A stretch of DNA of 64,000 nucleotides from JANXQG01 sp963804375 (GTDB taxonomy: Bacteria; Planctomycetota; Planctomycetia; Pirellulales; Thermoguttaceae). The stretch's first letter is position 1. Each line of letters opens with the position of its first letter. Below the pieces are notes generated by a model that did no database searches, was not told the origin of the DNA, and worked only from the letters and a program-made list of their open reading frames with translations. Where the stretch lies: positions 124,001 through 188,000 of the forward strand of contig CAWDQE010000014.1 in the NCBI GenBank assembly GCA_963804375.1, written 5' to 3'. The position numbers and the translations under genes were made by a program. Positions 28,046 through 36,472 of this stretch are shown piece after piece.

Positions 28046-31000
28046 TCAGCGGGCTGTCTGTACGCAGATTTTGCCGAGTTGGCGCGCGGATTGGGCCATT
28101 TGGCCTTCCGCCAGGACGACGGTCTGCGGGCAACACTTGCAGGCCGGCGGGGCAACGGCCACTTCCGCGCAATGAATGTTCCATTGCCTCGCCAGAAGCC
28201 GTGCCAACGTGCGCAGCGAATCACGCGTACAGTCCTCGGTTTCCGGCATATCAACCACGACCAGCAGGCGGTGCTTGCGTTTCGAATCCAGTGCCCGATC
28301 CGCCACATGGCGCAAGGCGGCAGTCACGTTCTTGCAGCAGCGGGTCGCAAGACCATGAATGGCAGGCCTGTCGGCGTCGCCGGCCTCATAGATCGTATTG
28401 TGGGTGAATCCGAAGAACCTGGCCTCGATTCCGGACATCCCCTGCGCCGCAACGGCAATCGCCGAAGCGAAGAGCTTCGCGCGTTCGATGTCGTTGTCCA
28501 TCTCGCTGGAGCAGTCGATCAATACGCCGAGGAACAGGTCGGGCGTGTAGAGCGATTGCCGAAGTTTGAGCACGCGGGGATCGCCGCGGAGGACGAGCGC
28601 GCGGATGCGCGACCGGTCCAGGCTGGAACCGCGGACGCGGCGGGGATCGTGGTGAAGCGTTTCGCCGCTGCGAAGCAGGAATTGCCGCAGCAGCCTGGCA
28701 GCGTGGGCGGCCTGTTGGGCATAGACCTGCTGTGCGGCCGGATCGTACGCTACCTGGGCAACTTCCTGCTCCACATTTTCGTCGGCGGGACGTTTGACAC
28801 GGGCTTTAACGGGCAATCCCTCGGAAGCTGCCGCGTTGATCCTACGCGCATGGCAGCGGCCTATCTCCCTGTCGATATCCGCTTGACACAAACCTTCGCC
28901 GTGCACGAGCAGGTCATCTCCATCGCCGGCCATGACCCGATCCTGCGCCAGGAGGTCCAGCAGCGCGACCTGGTTGCCAAAGATCTGTCGCAGCTTTCGC
29001 GCAACTTGCAACAAGTCGTCCATCGTACTGTTGCGAAACCCAGAAGCGAACAATTGCAACGCTTCCGCCACTTTGGGATCGCTGCCGCGGGCGCCCAGCC
29101 CCATGCGCAGGGCCCGCACAAAGCGGGCAAAGCTGTTGCCGGCCTCTGCGGCGGCACGCAGCACCTGACCGCTGGCAACTGCGCACGCAGCCAGGCTTGC
29201 GGGCGGCCTTCAGGCGGGCGCGGACAAGCGTATCGAACGCTCCCGGCGACAAGGCGTCGATCAGTTCCTGTACGGGAATATCCCGCTGCAGATGCTGAAA
29301 TGCGTAGGTGCCCAACCGTTTCAGCATGTGACCGTAATCGCGATTCACGGCCCGCAAGTTTCGCTCAAGGTGTTCGTCCGCCACCAGGTTCAGCAACTGA
29401 TGGATCATCTCTTCCGCGGCCTGCTGCCAAACACCTTTCGCAACCGGGCCGCTATGGTACTTATGGTGACCGAGTTCGTGCAGGATCAAGCCGCGAACGA
29501 TGTCGCGTCCCTTCGCTTCCTGCCGCAGAAGCGGCAGGGGGTTGACGCAAATCCGCGATTGCTCGAGGCGGGTATAGCCCAACTCCTCGCCCGCAAGCAT
29601 CTCGATGGCGAAGGCCCTGCCGGTCAGTTTGTACGCGGCTTGCCTGCCCCAGGCGAAGGTATCGGCCAAGGCGCGGAGTTTCCAGCTCCGCGCACGAAGC
29701 AAGACAAGCTGCCGCATGGCCCGCTTGCAGACCTCCGCATCGGTGGCCGCCGTGGCGAACACCGCCAGGGATCCCGCTTTCTGCGGCCCATCGTGGAGTT
29801 CCAGCAACCTCTCCAGCAGCCACGCTTCCGGAACAATACCAGCGCCGGCGTGTAAAGCGGCCCTGACGGTATTCTCCACCAGGACCTGGTCGGCGTTTTC
29901 CAGCAAACGGCGGGCAAGGTCCTCGTCGGCGACCGCCGCGGCGAGAACTAGCGGAAATCCCCCCTGGTCTCCGTGGTCTCGAAGCCATCGCGCCGCGGCA
30001 GTCCGGGTCGACGGACTCTGCACGGAATCATTCTCCAGGAAATCCCGGAGGGCCGAGGCGATTCGGTCATCGGAAAGCTCCAGGGACAGAAGGTCCACCC
30101 GCTTGAGTTCGACCAACCGTGCCACCGCCGCGTCCGCCAAGGCCGGATCATCGCACGCCAACAAGATCGCGAGTTCCTCGAGATCGTGAGTTCCGAGAGT
30201 ACGAAAAACGGTGGGCCTTTCCCTGTTCTTGGCATCTTGTTCGACGGACTCCTGGATCGCGCGGGCGTCACCTTGGGAATGCCGCCTCGACTTCGGTCCT
30301 TTGCGACGCCGAGAGAAGAATTCCGCGGTCGACAGATCTTCATCGCGGGCGTCTGCGGATTCGGCTGGCCGCGGAGGTTGCGGGCCAGGCGGATCCTTGG
30401 CCAACACCACGCCCGTGTTCTCAGTTCTATTCAGGACGCCGTCGCGGATGGTGTAAAAATGGAGTGGATTGACTGCGTAAAGGTCCGCTTGCGCGAGGAT
30501 GAAGGAGACATCTTCATGCGTGACGGTCTCCCAGATGTGTATTGCCACCAGGATGTCGCCGGGTTGGATGCCGTGCCAATTTGCCGGGCTGCCCGGGCCA
30601 ACGTAACGCACCAGCAAGCCGCCGCGCCACTCAGCATTCGGCGACATCGGACGCCACTCGTCAGACTCTGGAATAGGCACCTTGTGTTCGCGCATGAATA
30701 CGTCGCTCGGAATCGCCTTGAGCACCAATCCAAGCACGGCGAGCGGCCGAGTCACCAATTCGAGTTCGCCGACCGATAATCGCCGGCCCGACAACTGTTC
30801 GGCAACGCGCAAGGCATGATCTTCGTTCTGTAGCAGGGGAAGCAGGAAGGGCTCGGCACCGGCAACACAACACCCCTCCAGGGCGGCGCGGCGGACTTCG
30901 ATCTCGGGGTGGTAGATCGCATGCGCCCACCGCGCGGGGTCGGCGGCGGCTGAAACTCGCAAGGATTCGACGGCTTGGAGCCGGACGCTGCGGGCCCGAT

Positions 31001-31235
31001 CCTGAAGGGCCGCGACCAGCCATCGGAAGGCGCTCGCGCCCGCCGCACCCGCCAAGGCCGCCACGGCTGCGCTGCGGACTTCGGGATCTCGGTGTTCGAG
31101 TGCCGGGCCAAGTCGGCCGAACCACGGAAACCGCAACTTCAGCGGCAGCTCAGCCAGTTGCTGAAGCTGCGCCGCAAGTTCGCCGGGCGAACCGCCTCCC
31201 TCACGCAACCATCGCCAAAGCTGCAAGTCCTTCAC
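28046..31235 (-). CDS. HEAT-repeat / PDZ / zincin / VWA multidomain protein (apparent frameshift near 29205)
   Basis: About 1063 residues after restoring two bases in GCCGCCCGCAAGC. Domains in order: HEAT-like helical repeats ('VRSAAVAALAGA', 'VRLQAVESL', 'VRRAALEG', residues 30-170); a PDZ-like segment ('YVGPGSPANWHGIQPGDIL', about 225-300); a charged linker; a second helical region (about 390-560); a zincin motif 'LILHELGHH' (about 580); and, after the break, a VWA domain with MIDAS-like 'LIDCSSEMDN' (about 900), where Glu replaces the last Ser of DxSxS. The GTG at 31235 is the likely start, because the alternative at 31313 lies in a strong hairpin. It is co-transcribed with the MoxR ATPase. 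I know of no named family with this full architecture. Confidence 0.72.
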
Positions 31236-31284
31236 GCTGCTGCTCGCTTTTCGTTGACAGTACTTGCCGCAGGCAAGAAACAGA

Positions 31285-31330
31285 GATGGGACCTGGCAGG
31301 AGCGAAGAACCACTCCCGCCAGGCCCCATC
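31285..31330 (-). promoter_or_regulatory. Strong hairpin in the leader of the VWA-MoxR operon
   Basis: Arms of 18 bases (31285-31302 and 31313-31330) pair with about two mismatches around a 10-base loop with a TTCG core. It ends 50 bases before the GTG start. There is no T run, so a simple terminator is unlikely; it may stabilise or regulate the mRNA, or be a dispersed repeat. Confidence 0.5.
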
Positions 31331-31523
31331 ATCTTAATCGCACCGGGGTAAGCTTGGCAATCACCACGTTCCCGGATGGTCTCCTTAAGGAAATCTCCAG
31401 CCGCAGTCGGTCTACAGAGCCAAGAGCCTGAAAGGCTCCAACGGCCTGTGGACCCAAATGGCTGTCGTGTTCCTTGGCGAAGACCAATTATGAATCCATC
31501 CCAACAGCACCATGGATTGAGGG

Positions 31524-31632
31524 CCGGCGAATCAATACGTGTCGTGTTTTCCAATGGTAGTCCGCACACGCCGTGTGCGGAAAACGGCACACGGAGTGTG
31601 CCAACTGCTGACACTTATTGATTCGCCGGTCC
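31524..31632. repeat. REP-like inverted repeat with internal palindromes
   Basis: GCCGGCGAATCAATACGTGTC-like left arm (31524-31543) pairs with the right arm near 31609-31632 (GACACTTATTGATTCGCCGG). The interior contains the palindrome CCGCACACGCCGTGTGCGG and a second GTGTGCC block. No coding content. Confidence 0.6.
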
Positions 31633-32360
31633 TAAGGCGATTGAAAACGGTCCAAAGGCAGTCGATGGTGGTTTTGTGACTGCCGGACGCCGCGCGCGAT
31701 TGCTTCCACCTAAGAAATCGCCATTTCGCGCGACCCTGCCGATTCCGACATATTCAGTCCCGGGGTCGAAACCGGCTGAGACTCAGGCATCTCGGGTACC
31801 GCGTGCGGTCAGTCACCTTCCCCATGGCATACCCCTTACGGGGCAGTCCGCTAGGGAGGGCTTGGAACGAACCGTTGACTCGACCGCTCGCTAAGATGAA
31901 TGGGACCTAGCAGCGCTACAGCGCCTTGGTCCTCAAGTTTCTCGCATCGTGGAATTCCTTGCCAAGCTGTACCTTTGCTGCGCACGGTGCGCAGCACTTG
32001 TGTGGGCGGCTGCTTGCAGCAGGCAGCCCCAACACCGATTCGACTTGTCAAAGAACCCGATCGGACCGTTCCCGCCCGCAGCGGGCCGGCCAACCCTGAA
32101 ACTCGTCTTGCCCGCCCTGGCCAATCGTGGCGCATTGCGAGCGAGGTACCGCAGCGAATCGCTGGCGATGGCTTCTTCCACATGGCTTTGCCTGAATTGA
32201 AGGGCATGGCTGTTCGCCTTAATAACAAGAACCTCCGGCAATCTCGCTTCAGTGCTTAGACGCCTCAGCGCGGCAAAAAGTTCGCGATAATTCTCGAACT
32301 TGACCAAGGCTGGGAGGGGTTGCTGGGCGCTTGTGGCCTTCCTCTTTTGCCAGGAGTGAG

Positions 32361-32366
32361 TATAAT
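32361..32366 (+). promoter_or_regulatory. Candidate -10 box before prfB
   Basis: TATAAT 38 bases upstream of the prfB ATG. No good -35 match is present at 17-base spacing. Confidence 0.4.
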
Positions 32367-32403
32367 CCTATGTTTCCGATGGCATTTCTCCCAGGAATCA
32401 ACG

Positions 32404-33529
32404 ATGGAACGCGAACATATCGATCGGGCCGACAGCATCCGGAAGCGGATCCTCCAACTCAGGGACTCTCTTTGACTTCGATGGCAAGAAAGCGCAGATC
32501 GCCGCCATCGAAGGCCAGATGGGCCAGGGCGATTTCTGGAATAACCGGGAGAAGGCCCAGGAGGTTGTCGGCCGGCTCAAGGGCCTGAAATCGATCGTCA
32601 AGCCGCTGGAAGATGCCAGCCGCGCCATGGGCGACCTGGCCGCCATGATCGAAATGGCCGCGGAAGACGAAGGCATGGCCGCGGAAGTCCCCGGCGAAAT
32701 CGAGCGCCTGGAAAAGGCCGTCGATGACCTGGAAACCAAGTCGCTCCTCAGCGGCCCGTTGGACCCCAACTCGGCCCTTTTGTCGATCAACGCCCGCGAC
32801 GGCGGCACCGATGCCCACGATTGGGCCGAGATGCTGCTGCGGATGTATCTGGCCTGGGCCAGGGACCACGAGTACGACACCGAGATCCTCGATCGCCAAG
32901 ACAACGAGGAGGCCGGCATCAACAGCGCCACGATCGCCGTCCGCGGGGCCATGGCCTACGGCTACTTGAAAGGCGAGGCCGGCATTCACCGGCTGGTGCG
33001 GATCAGCCCGTTCAATGCCGAAGGCAAGCGGCAGACGAGCTTCGCGGCCGTCGACGTGGCGCCGGAAGTCTCCGACGAGGTCAAGATCGAAATCCGCGAC
33101 GAGGACCTGGAGGAAAAGGCCATTCGCTCCAGCGGACCCGGGGGACAGCACGTCAACAAGACCTCCAGCGCCATCCAATTGCGGCACATCCCCACCGGCA
33201 TCCTGATCTGCTGCCAGGCCGAACGCAGCCAGCACAAGAACCGGGCGATGGCCTTGAAGATGCTCCGCGCCCGGCTGGCGCGGATCGAAGAAGAAAAACG
33301 CGAGGCGGAACAGGCCGCCAAGTATACCTCCATGCCCAAAGTCGGCTTCGGTTCGCAGATCCGCAGCTATTTTCTCCATCCCGATCAGCGGGTGAAGGAC
33401 TCGCGCACGGGCTACTACATGGGCAGCTTCAACGCCGTGCTGGACGGCAACATTCAAGGCTTCCTCGACGCCTACTTGCGTTATCGCGCCAAAGGCGAGA
33501 CGCAAGGCAGCGTGAAGGACGATGAGTAA
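32404..33529 (+). CDS. prfB: Peptide chain release factor 2 (programmed +1 frameshift)
   Basis: Recognises UGA and UAA stop codons and triggers peptide release. The first 23 codons (32404-32472) end with CTT TGA C, where the in-frame TGA is at 32473-32475. An internal AGGGA lies just upstream. Reading shifts +1 to GAC at 32474 and continues to 33529 as 'DFDGKKAQIAAIEGQMG'. This is the classic RF2 autoregulatory frameshift: low RF2 stalls the ribosome at its own stop codon and favours the shift. The stop-recognition tripeptide SPF ('RISPFNAEG') and catalytic 'GPGGQHVNK' are both present. Unlike the other frameshifts here, this one is genuine. Confidence 0.96.
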
Positions 33530-33538
33530 AAAGCAATC

Positions 33539-33921
33539 ATGAGCTCAACATTCATCGTGATCGGCGCCCTATTGGCGGCTTTGGCCGTGGGCCTTGGCGC
33601 GTTCGCGCGCACGGCCTCACGAGACTTGTGGAGCAAGGGAAATTCTCGGCCCACGACCTGGAGACATTCCACACGGCCGTCTACTATCAGATGATCCACG
33701 CGCTGGGGCTGATCCTCATCGGGCTGCTGTCTGCCACGCGGCCCAGCGGCCTGCTCGACGCGGCCGGTTGGACGATGCTCGCGGGCATCCTCGTCTTCTC
33801 CGGTTTCCTGTACACCTACGTGGGAACCGGCAACAAGCTCTTCGCCATGTTCGTGCCGCTCGGCGGCGTGGCGTTCATCCTCGCCTGGCTGGGCGTGGCG
33901 ATTGCCGCGGTGCGGAGATAG
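33539..33921 (+). CDS. DUF423 small membrane protein (apparent frameshift near 33603)
   Basis: About 127 residues with four hydrophobic segments. The N-terminus 'MSSTFIVIGALLAALAVGLG' is the family opening. One base is missing in TTCGCGCGCACGG; after repair the family motif 'GAFGAHGL' appears, followed by 'FHTAVYYQMIHALGL', also typical. DUF423 proteins are inner-membrane proteins of unknown role. The gene starts 10 bases after prfB and its 3' end overlaps the convergent PEP-CTERM remnant. Confidence 0.8.
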
Positions 33922-34188
33922 AGTGCGTGCGCCGCATCCAGAGCACGCAGCCCGCGGCGGCGGCCAGGAGCGCCAAGGTGGAGGGTTCCGGCACGGCTTG
34001 CTGGGCGATGTAGCCGCCATCGAAGGCCACTTGGTTGTTGCCGCCCAACAGGGCTTGCAGCGAAACCCAACTGCCGTTGATGACGAAGCGGTCCAATCCG
34101 TTTCATTCGTGCTGCTGTTGGCGAGGCTGCCGGACAATTCGAGCGAGTGCGGCGCTGCCTCCGGTTTTGGGTCCAGCGAGACTATCAA
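33875..34188 (-). pseudogene. 3' remnant of a PEP-CTERM surface protein
   Basis: The minus strand encodes '..GGNNQVAFDGGYIAQQA' and then the sorting signal 'VPEPSTLALLAAAAGCVLWM' with a final RR. This is the PEP-CTERM tripartite tail handled by exosortase/archaeosortase systems. Upstream only about 30 more residues read sensibly, across a break near 34098 where one A seems lost from an AAAA run. No proper start or signal peptide is present, so this is the end of a larger gene whose 5' part is gone or scrambled. Confidence 0.7.
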
Positions 34189-34268
34189 TACCGCTCAGCG
34201 TAATAGAGGTGGGCCGGGAAGCCAATCATTTTCTTGACGCGAGGGCACGAAAGGTCCGTAGAGACCGC

Positions 34269-34664
34269 TCAAATCACCGCAAAACCGGCCAGCGCAGCCG
34301 GCGGCGAAAGCTGGCCCCCGGCAGAACGAAGCACCAGGCTGTCGCCCACCGCCAGACGCAACGTTCCCGCGGAAACTTCCAACACGGCATGCGTGCCGCG
34401 CGGGGCGAATACCAGCCGCCAAGGGCGTACAGCTTGCCGGACGGCCAATACCTGCCCCGTGCGATCCAGCATCGCGGCGTCGATCGCAAATCGCATCCAC
34501 ATCGTATGAATCGCAGCGCACGGCGCCAACAAAATCCCCTGCCCAGGTGGCAAGGGGCGGCGGAATTGAAGCCCGCGGAAGCGGCCCCAAAATCGATCGG
34601 CAATCGCCAACCGCTCTACGACGATCCTTTCGGTATCGCGAATTTCTAATTGCCAGTCGCTCAT
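34269..34664 (-). CDS. DUF192 family protein
   Basis: 131 residues. 'LADRFWGRFRGLQFRRPLP' (read as 'IADRFWGRFRGLQFRR') and 'APCAAIHTMWMRFAIDAAML' match the DUF192 core, where a Cys/His/Met-containing motif precedes 'FAIDVVFLD'-like strands. The role of the family is unknown. Start ATG 34664 with GGAAGAG upstream. No signal peptide. Confidence 0.8.
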   Translation of the reverse strand: MSDWQLEIRDTERIVVERLAIADRFWGRFRGLQFRRPLPPGQGILLAPCAAIHTMWMRFAIDAAMLDRTGQVLAVRQAVRPWRLVFAPRGTHAVLEVSAGTLRLAVGDSLVLRSAGGQLSPPAALAGFAVI

Positions 34665-34699
34665 GGATGGCTCTTCCCCAAGTATAGTATAATAGGGCG

Positions 34700-34774
34700 A
34701 TACTTGGCCACGGATGAAACACGGATTTCTTAAGAGCACTCTTGTCTATCCGTGTTCCATCCGTGGCCAAGTAT
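34700..34774. repeat. REP element with 27-bp inverted arms
   Basis: Arms 34700-34726 and 34748-34774 (core CTTGGCCACGGATG) match with about one mismatch around a 21-base loop. It lies between the DUF192 gene and the first TMTC-like gene; a TATAAT (34688-34693) adjoins it. Confidence 0.7.
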
Positions 34775-34834
34775 TGCCGCATTCGCAGGTATAACAAGGC
34801 TGGGGCCTCCGTACAAGAAGCCGGGACTTTATCC

Positions 34835-36445
34835 ATGTCGCCACGGTTCGCCATCGTCGTGCTCGTTGCGGCGGTGCTGGCCGCATATTTGAACAGCCTT
34901 CGATGCCCCTTCGTCTTTGACGACAGCTACGACATCATCGAAAACCCGGCGATCCGCCATTTCTGGCCACTTGGGGACGTGCTTCTCGTGCGGTCCAGGG
35001 GTTCCGTGTGGCTGCACCCCCGGCCTGTGGTAATCTTTTCGTTCGCCCTGGACTATGCCGTCGGCGGCCTGAAGACGCCGCCCTATCACCTGACGAACCT
35101 GGCGATCCACCTGCTTGCCGGACTGGCCTTGTTTGGGGTTGTCCACCGCACGCTCCTGCTGCCGCGGTTCCGCGACCGGTTCGGCCTGGCGTCGGTTCCC
35201 TTGGCGCTGGCGGTGGCACTGCTCTGGGCGCTACACCCTTTGCAAACTGAGTCCGTCACCTATATCACCCAGCGCTACGAATCGATGATGGGCTTGTTCT
35301 TCCTGCTTGCCATTTACGGCATCATCCGCTGTGGCGACTCGACCCATCCCTATTGCTGGGGCGCGGTGACGGTGGCGGCCACGCTGCTGTCGCTGGGCTC
35401 CAAGGAGGTGGCCGTCTCGCTGCCGATCATGATTCTCTTGTCAGATCGGGTGCTGCTGAGCGGATCGTTCTCCGAAATCTGGCGTCGGCGGTGGGGGCTG
35501 TACGTCGCGTTGCTGGCCCTCTGGGCCGCGTTTGCCCTGCTGCAGCTCCGCGCCGGTTCGCGCCCTTGGGCTGGCTACGCACTGCACGTCTCGTGGTGGG
35601 AGTATGCCCGCAGCCAACCGGGCGTAATCCTGCACTATCTGCGGCTCGTGTTTTGGCCGCACCCGTTGGTCTTGGACTATGGCTGGCCGCCGGCCCGGAC
35701 GGTGGGCGACATACTGCCCGGTGCAATGGTCGTCGGCGGACTCCTTGCGGCAACCGCCTGTGCTTTCTGGAGATGGCCGGCGTGGGGGCTTCTGGGGGCA
35801 TGGTTTTTTCTGATCCTGGCCCCCACGTCCAGCGTCATGCCGCTGGCAGACCTGGCGTTCGAGCACCGCATGTACTTGCCATTGGCCGCTGTGGTGACGG
35901 CCGCTGTCCTGGGTGGATATATTTTGGGTCAATCGCTGGTCCGCCGCGGTGTTGTTGCGCCGCGCACGGCAGCCGCAATGGGCGGTTGTCTGGTCGTGGT
36001 GGCTTCGCTGCCCCTGGGATACATCACCTGCGAGCGAAACAATGATTACGGAAACGAGATCGAACTCTGGCAAGACGCGGTCAGCAACAACCCGAACAAC
36101 TGCCGGGCCCACAATAACCTGGGAAACGTGTTGGACGACCGCGGACGGTTCGACGAGGCCGTAGTCCAGTACCGGAAGGCTTTGGAACTCAATCCTGGCT
36201 ACGTCAAGGCCCACTACAATCTCGGCCTGGCGCTGGCAAACCACGGAAGACCGGACGAGGCGATCGGGCCTTTCCGAACGGCCCTCGGCTTGGCCGCCGC
36301 TGCAAACGACAAGGCCCTGTCCGAACTCATTCGGGCTCAGATCCGCCGCCTTCCGCCCGCAGCGCCTGCCGGCAAGCGCAATAAGGATTTGGCGAGCCGT
36401 AGTCGCCAGCCCCAGGTTTGCCGGGGAATCCAAGCCAACTTATAA
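34835..36445 (+). CDS. TMTC-like multi-pass glycosyltransferase with TPR tail (first copy)
   Basis: 536 residues. About ten hydrophobic segments form a GT-C type membrane domain; the first luminal loop has the acidic pair in 'FVFDDSYDIIENPAIR', the catalytic position in this fold. 'HPLQTESVTYITQRYESMMG' is the hallmark of TMTC/tetratricopeptide glycosyltransferases. Two TPR units follow ('NCRAHNNLGNVLDDRGRFDE', 'YVKAHYNLGLALANHGRPDE'). It probably transfers a lipid-linked sugar to exported proteins; donor and acceptor are unknown. The ATG at 34835 is preceded by GGGACTTTATCC, nearly the same context as the next gene. Confidence 0.8.
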   Translation: MSPRFAIVVLVAAVLAAYLNSLRCPFVFDDSYDIIENPAIRHFWPLGDVLLVRSRGSVWLHPRPVVIFSFALDYAVGGLKTPPYHLTNLAIHLLAGLALFGVVHRTLLLPRFRDRFGLASVPLALAVALLWALHPLQTESVTYITQRYESMMGLFFLLAIYGIIRCGDSTHPYCWGAVTVAATLLSLGSKEVAVSLPIMILLSDRVLLSGSFSEIWRRRWGLYVALLALWAAFALLQLRAGSRPWAGYALHVSWWEYARSQPGVILHYLRLVFWPHPLVLDYGWPPARTVGDILPGAMVVGGLLAATACAFWRWPAWGLLGAWFFLILAPTSSVMPLADLAFEHRMYLPLAAVVTAAVLGGYILGQSLVRRGVVAPRTAAAMGGCLVVVASLPLGYITCERNNDYGNEIELWQDAVSNNPNNCRAHNNLGNVLDDRGRFDEAVVQYRKALELNPGYVKAHYNLGLALANHGRPDEAIGPFRTALGLAAAANDKALSELIRAQIRRLPPAAPAGKRNKDLASRSRQPQVCRGIQANL

Positions 36446-36446
36446 T
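36418..36446 (+). promoter_or_regulatory. Promoter inside the end of the first TMTC-like gene
   Basis: TTGCCG (36418-36423), 17-base spacer, TATAAT (36441-36446), ending 26 bases before the ATG of the second TMTC-like gene. It suggests that the second copy can be transcribed on its own. Confidence 0.6.
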
Positions 36447-36472
36447 CGGCAGTGACAAGACAGGGTTTATCC

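Larger units (their letters stand above)
31236..32403. other. 1.17-kb stretch without a supported gene
   Basis: It holds a leader hairpin (31285-31330), a repeat with arms at 31524-31543 and 31609-31632, a palindrome CCGCACACGCCGTGTGCGG (31562-31580), a second such palindrome near 31975-31995, and the prfB -10 box. A minus-strand frame at 31933-32307 ('LFAALRRLSTEARLPEVLVI') has a TTG start and ends in repeat DNA; it may be a gene remnant. Confidence 0.45.

Noticed and set aside
31933..32307. Possible 124-residue minus-strand gene
   Set aside because: TTG start without ribosome-binding site, C-terminal half made of repeat-type sequence, and no recognised family; treated as a remnant at most.
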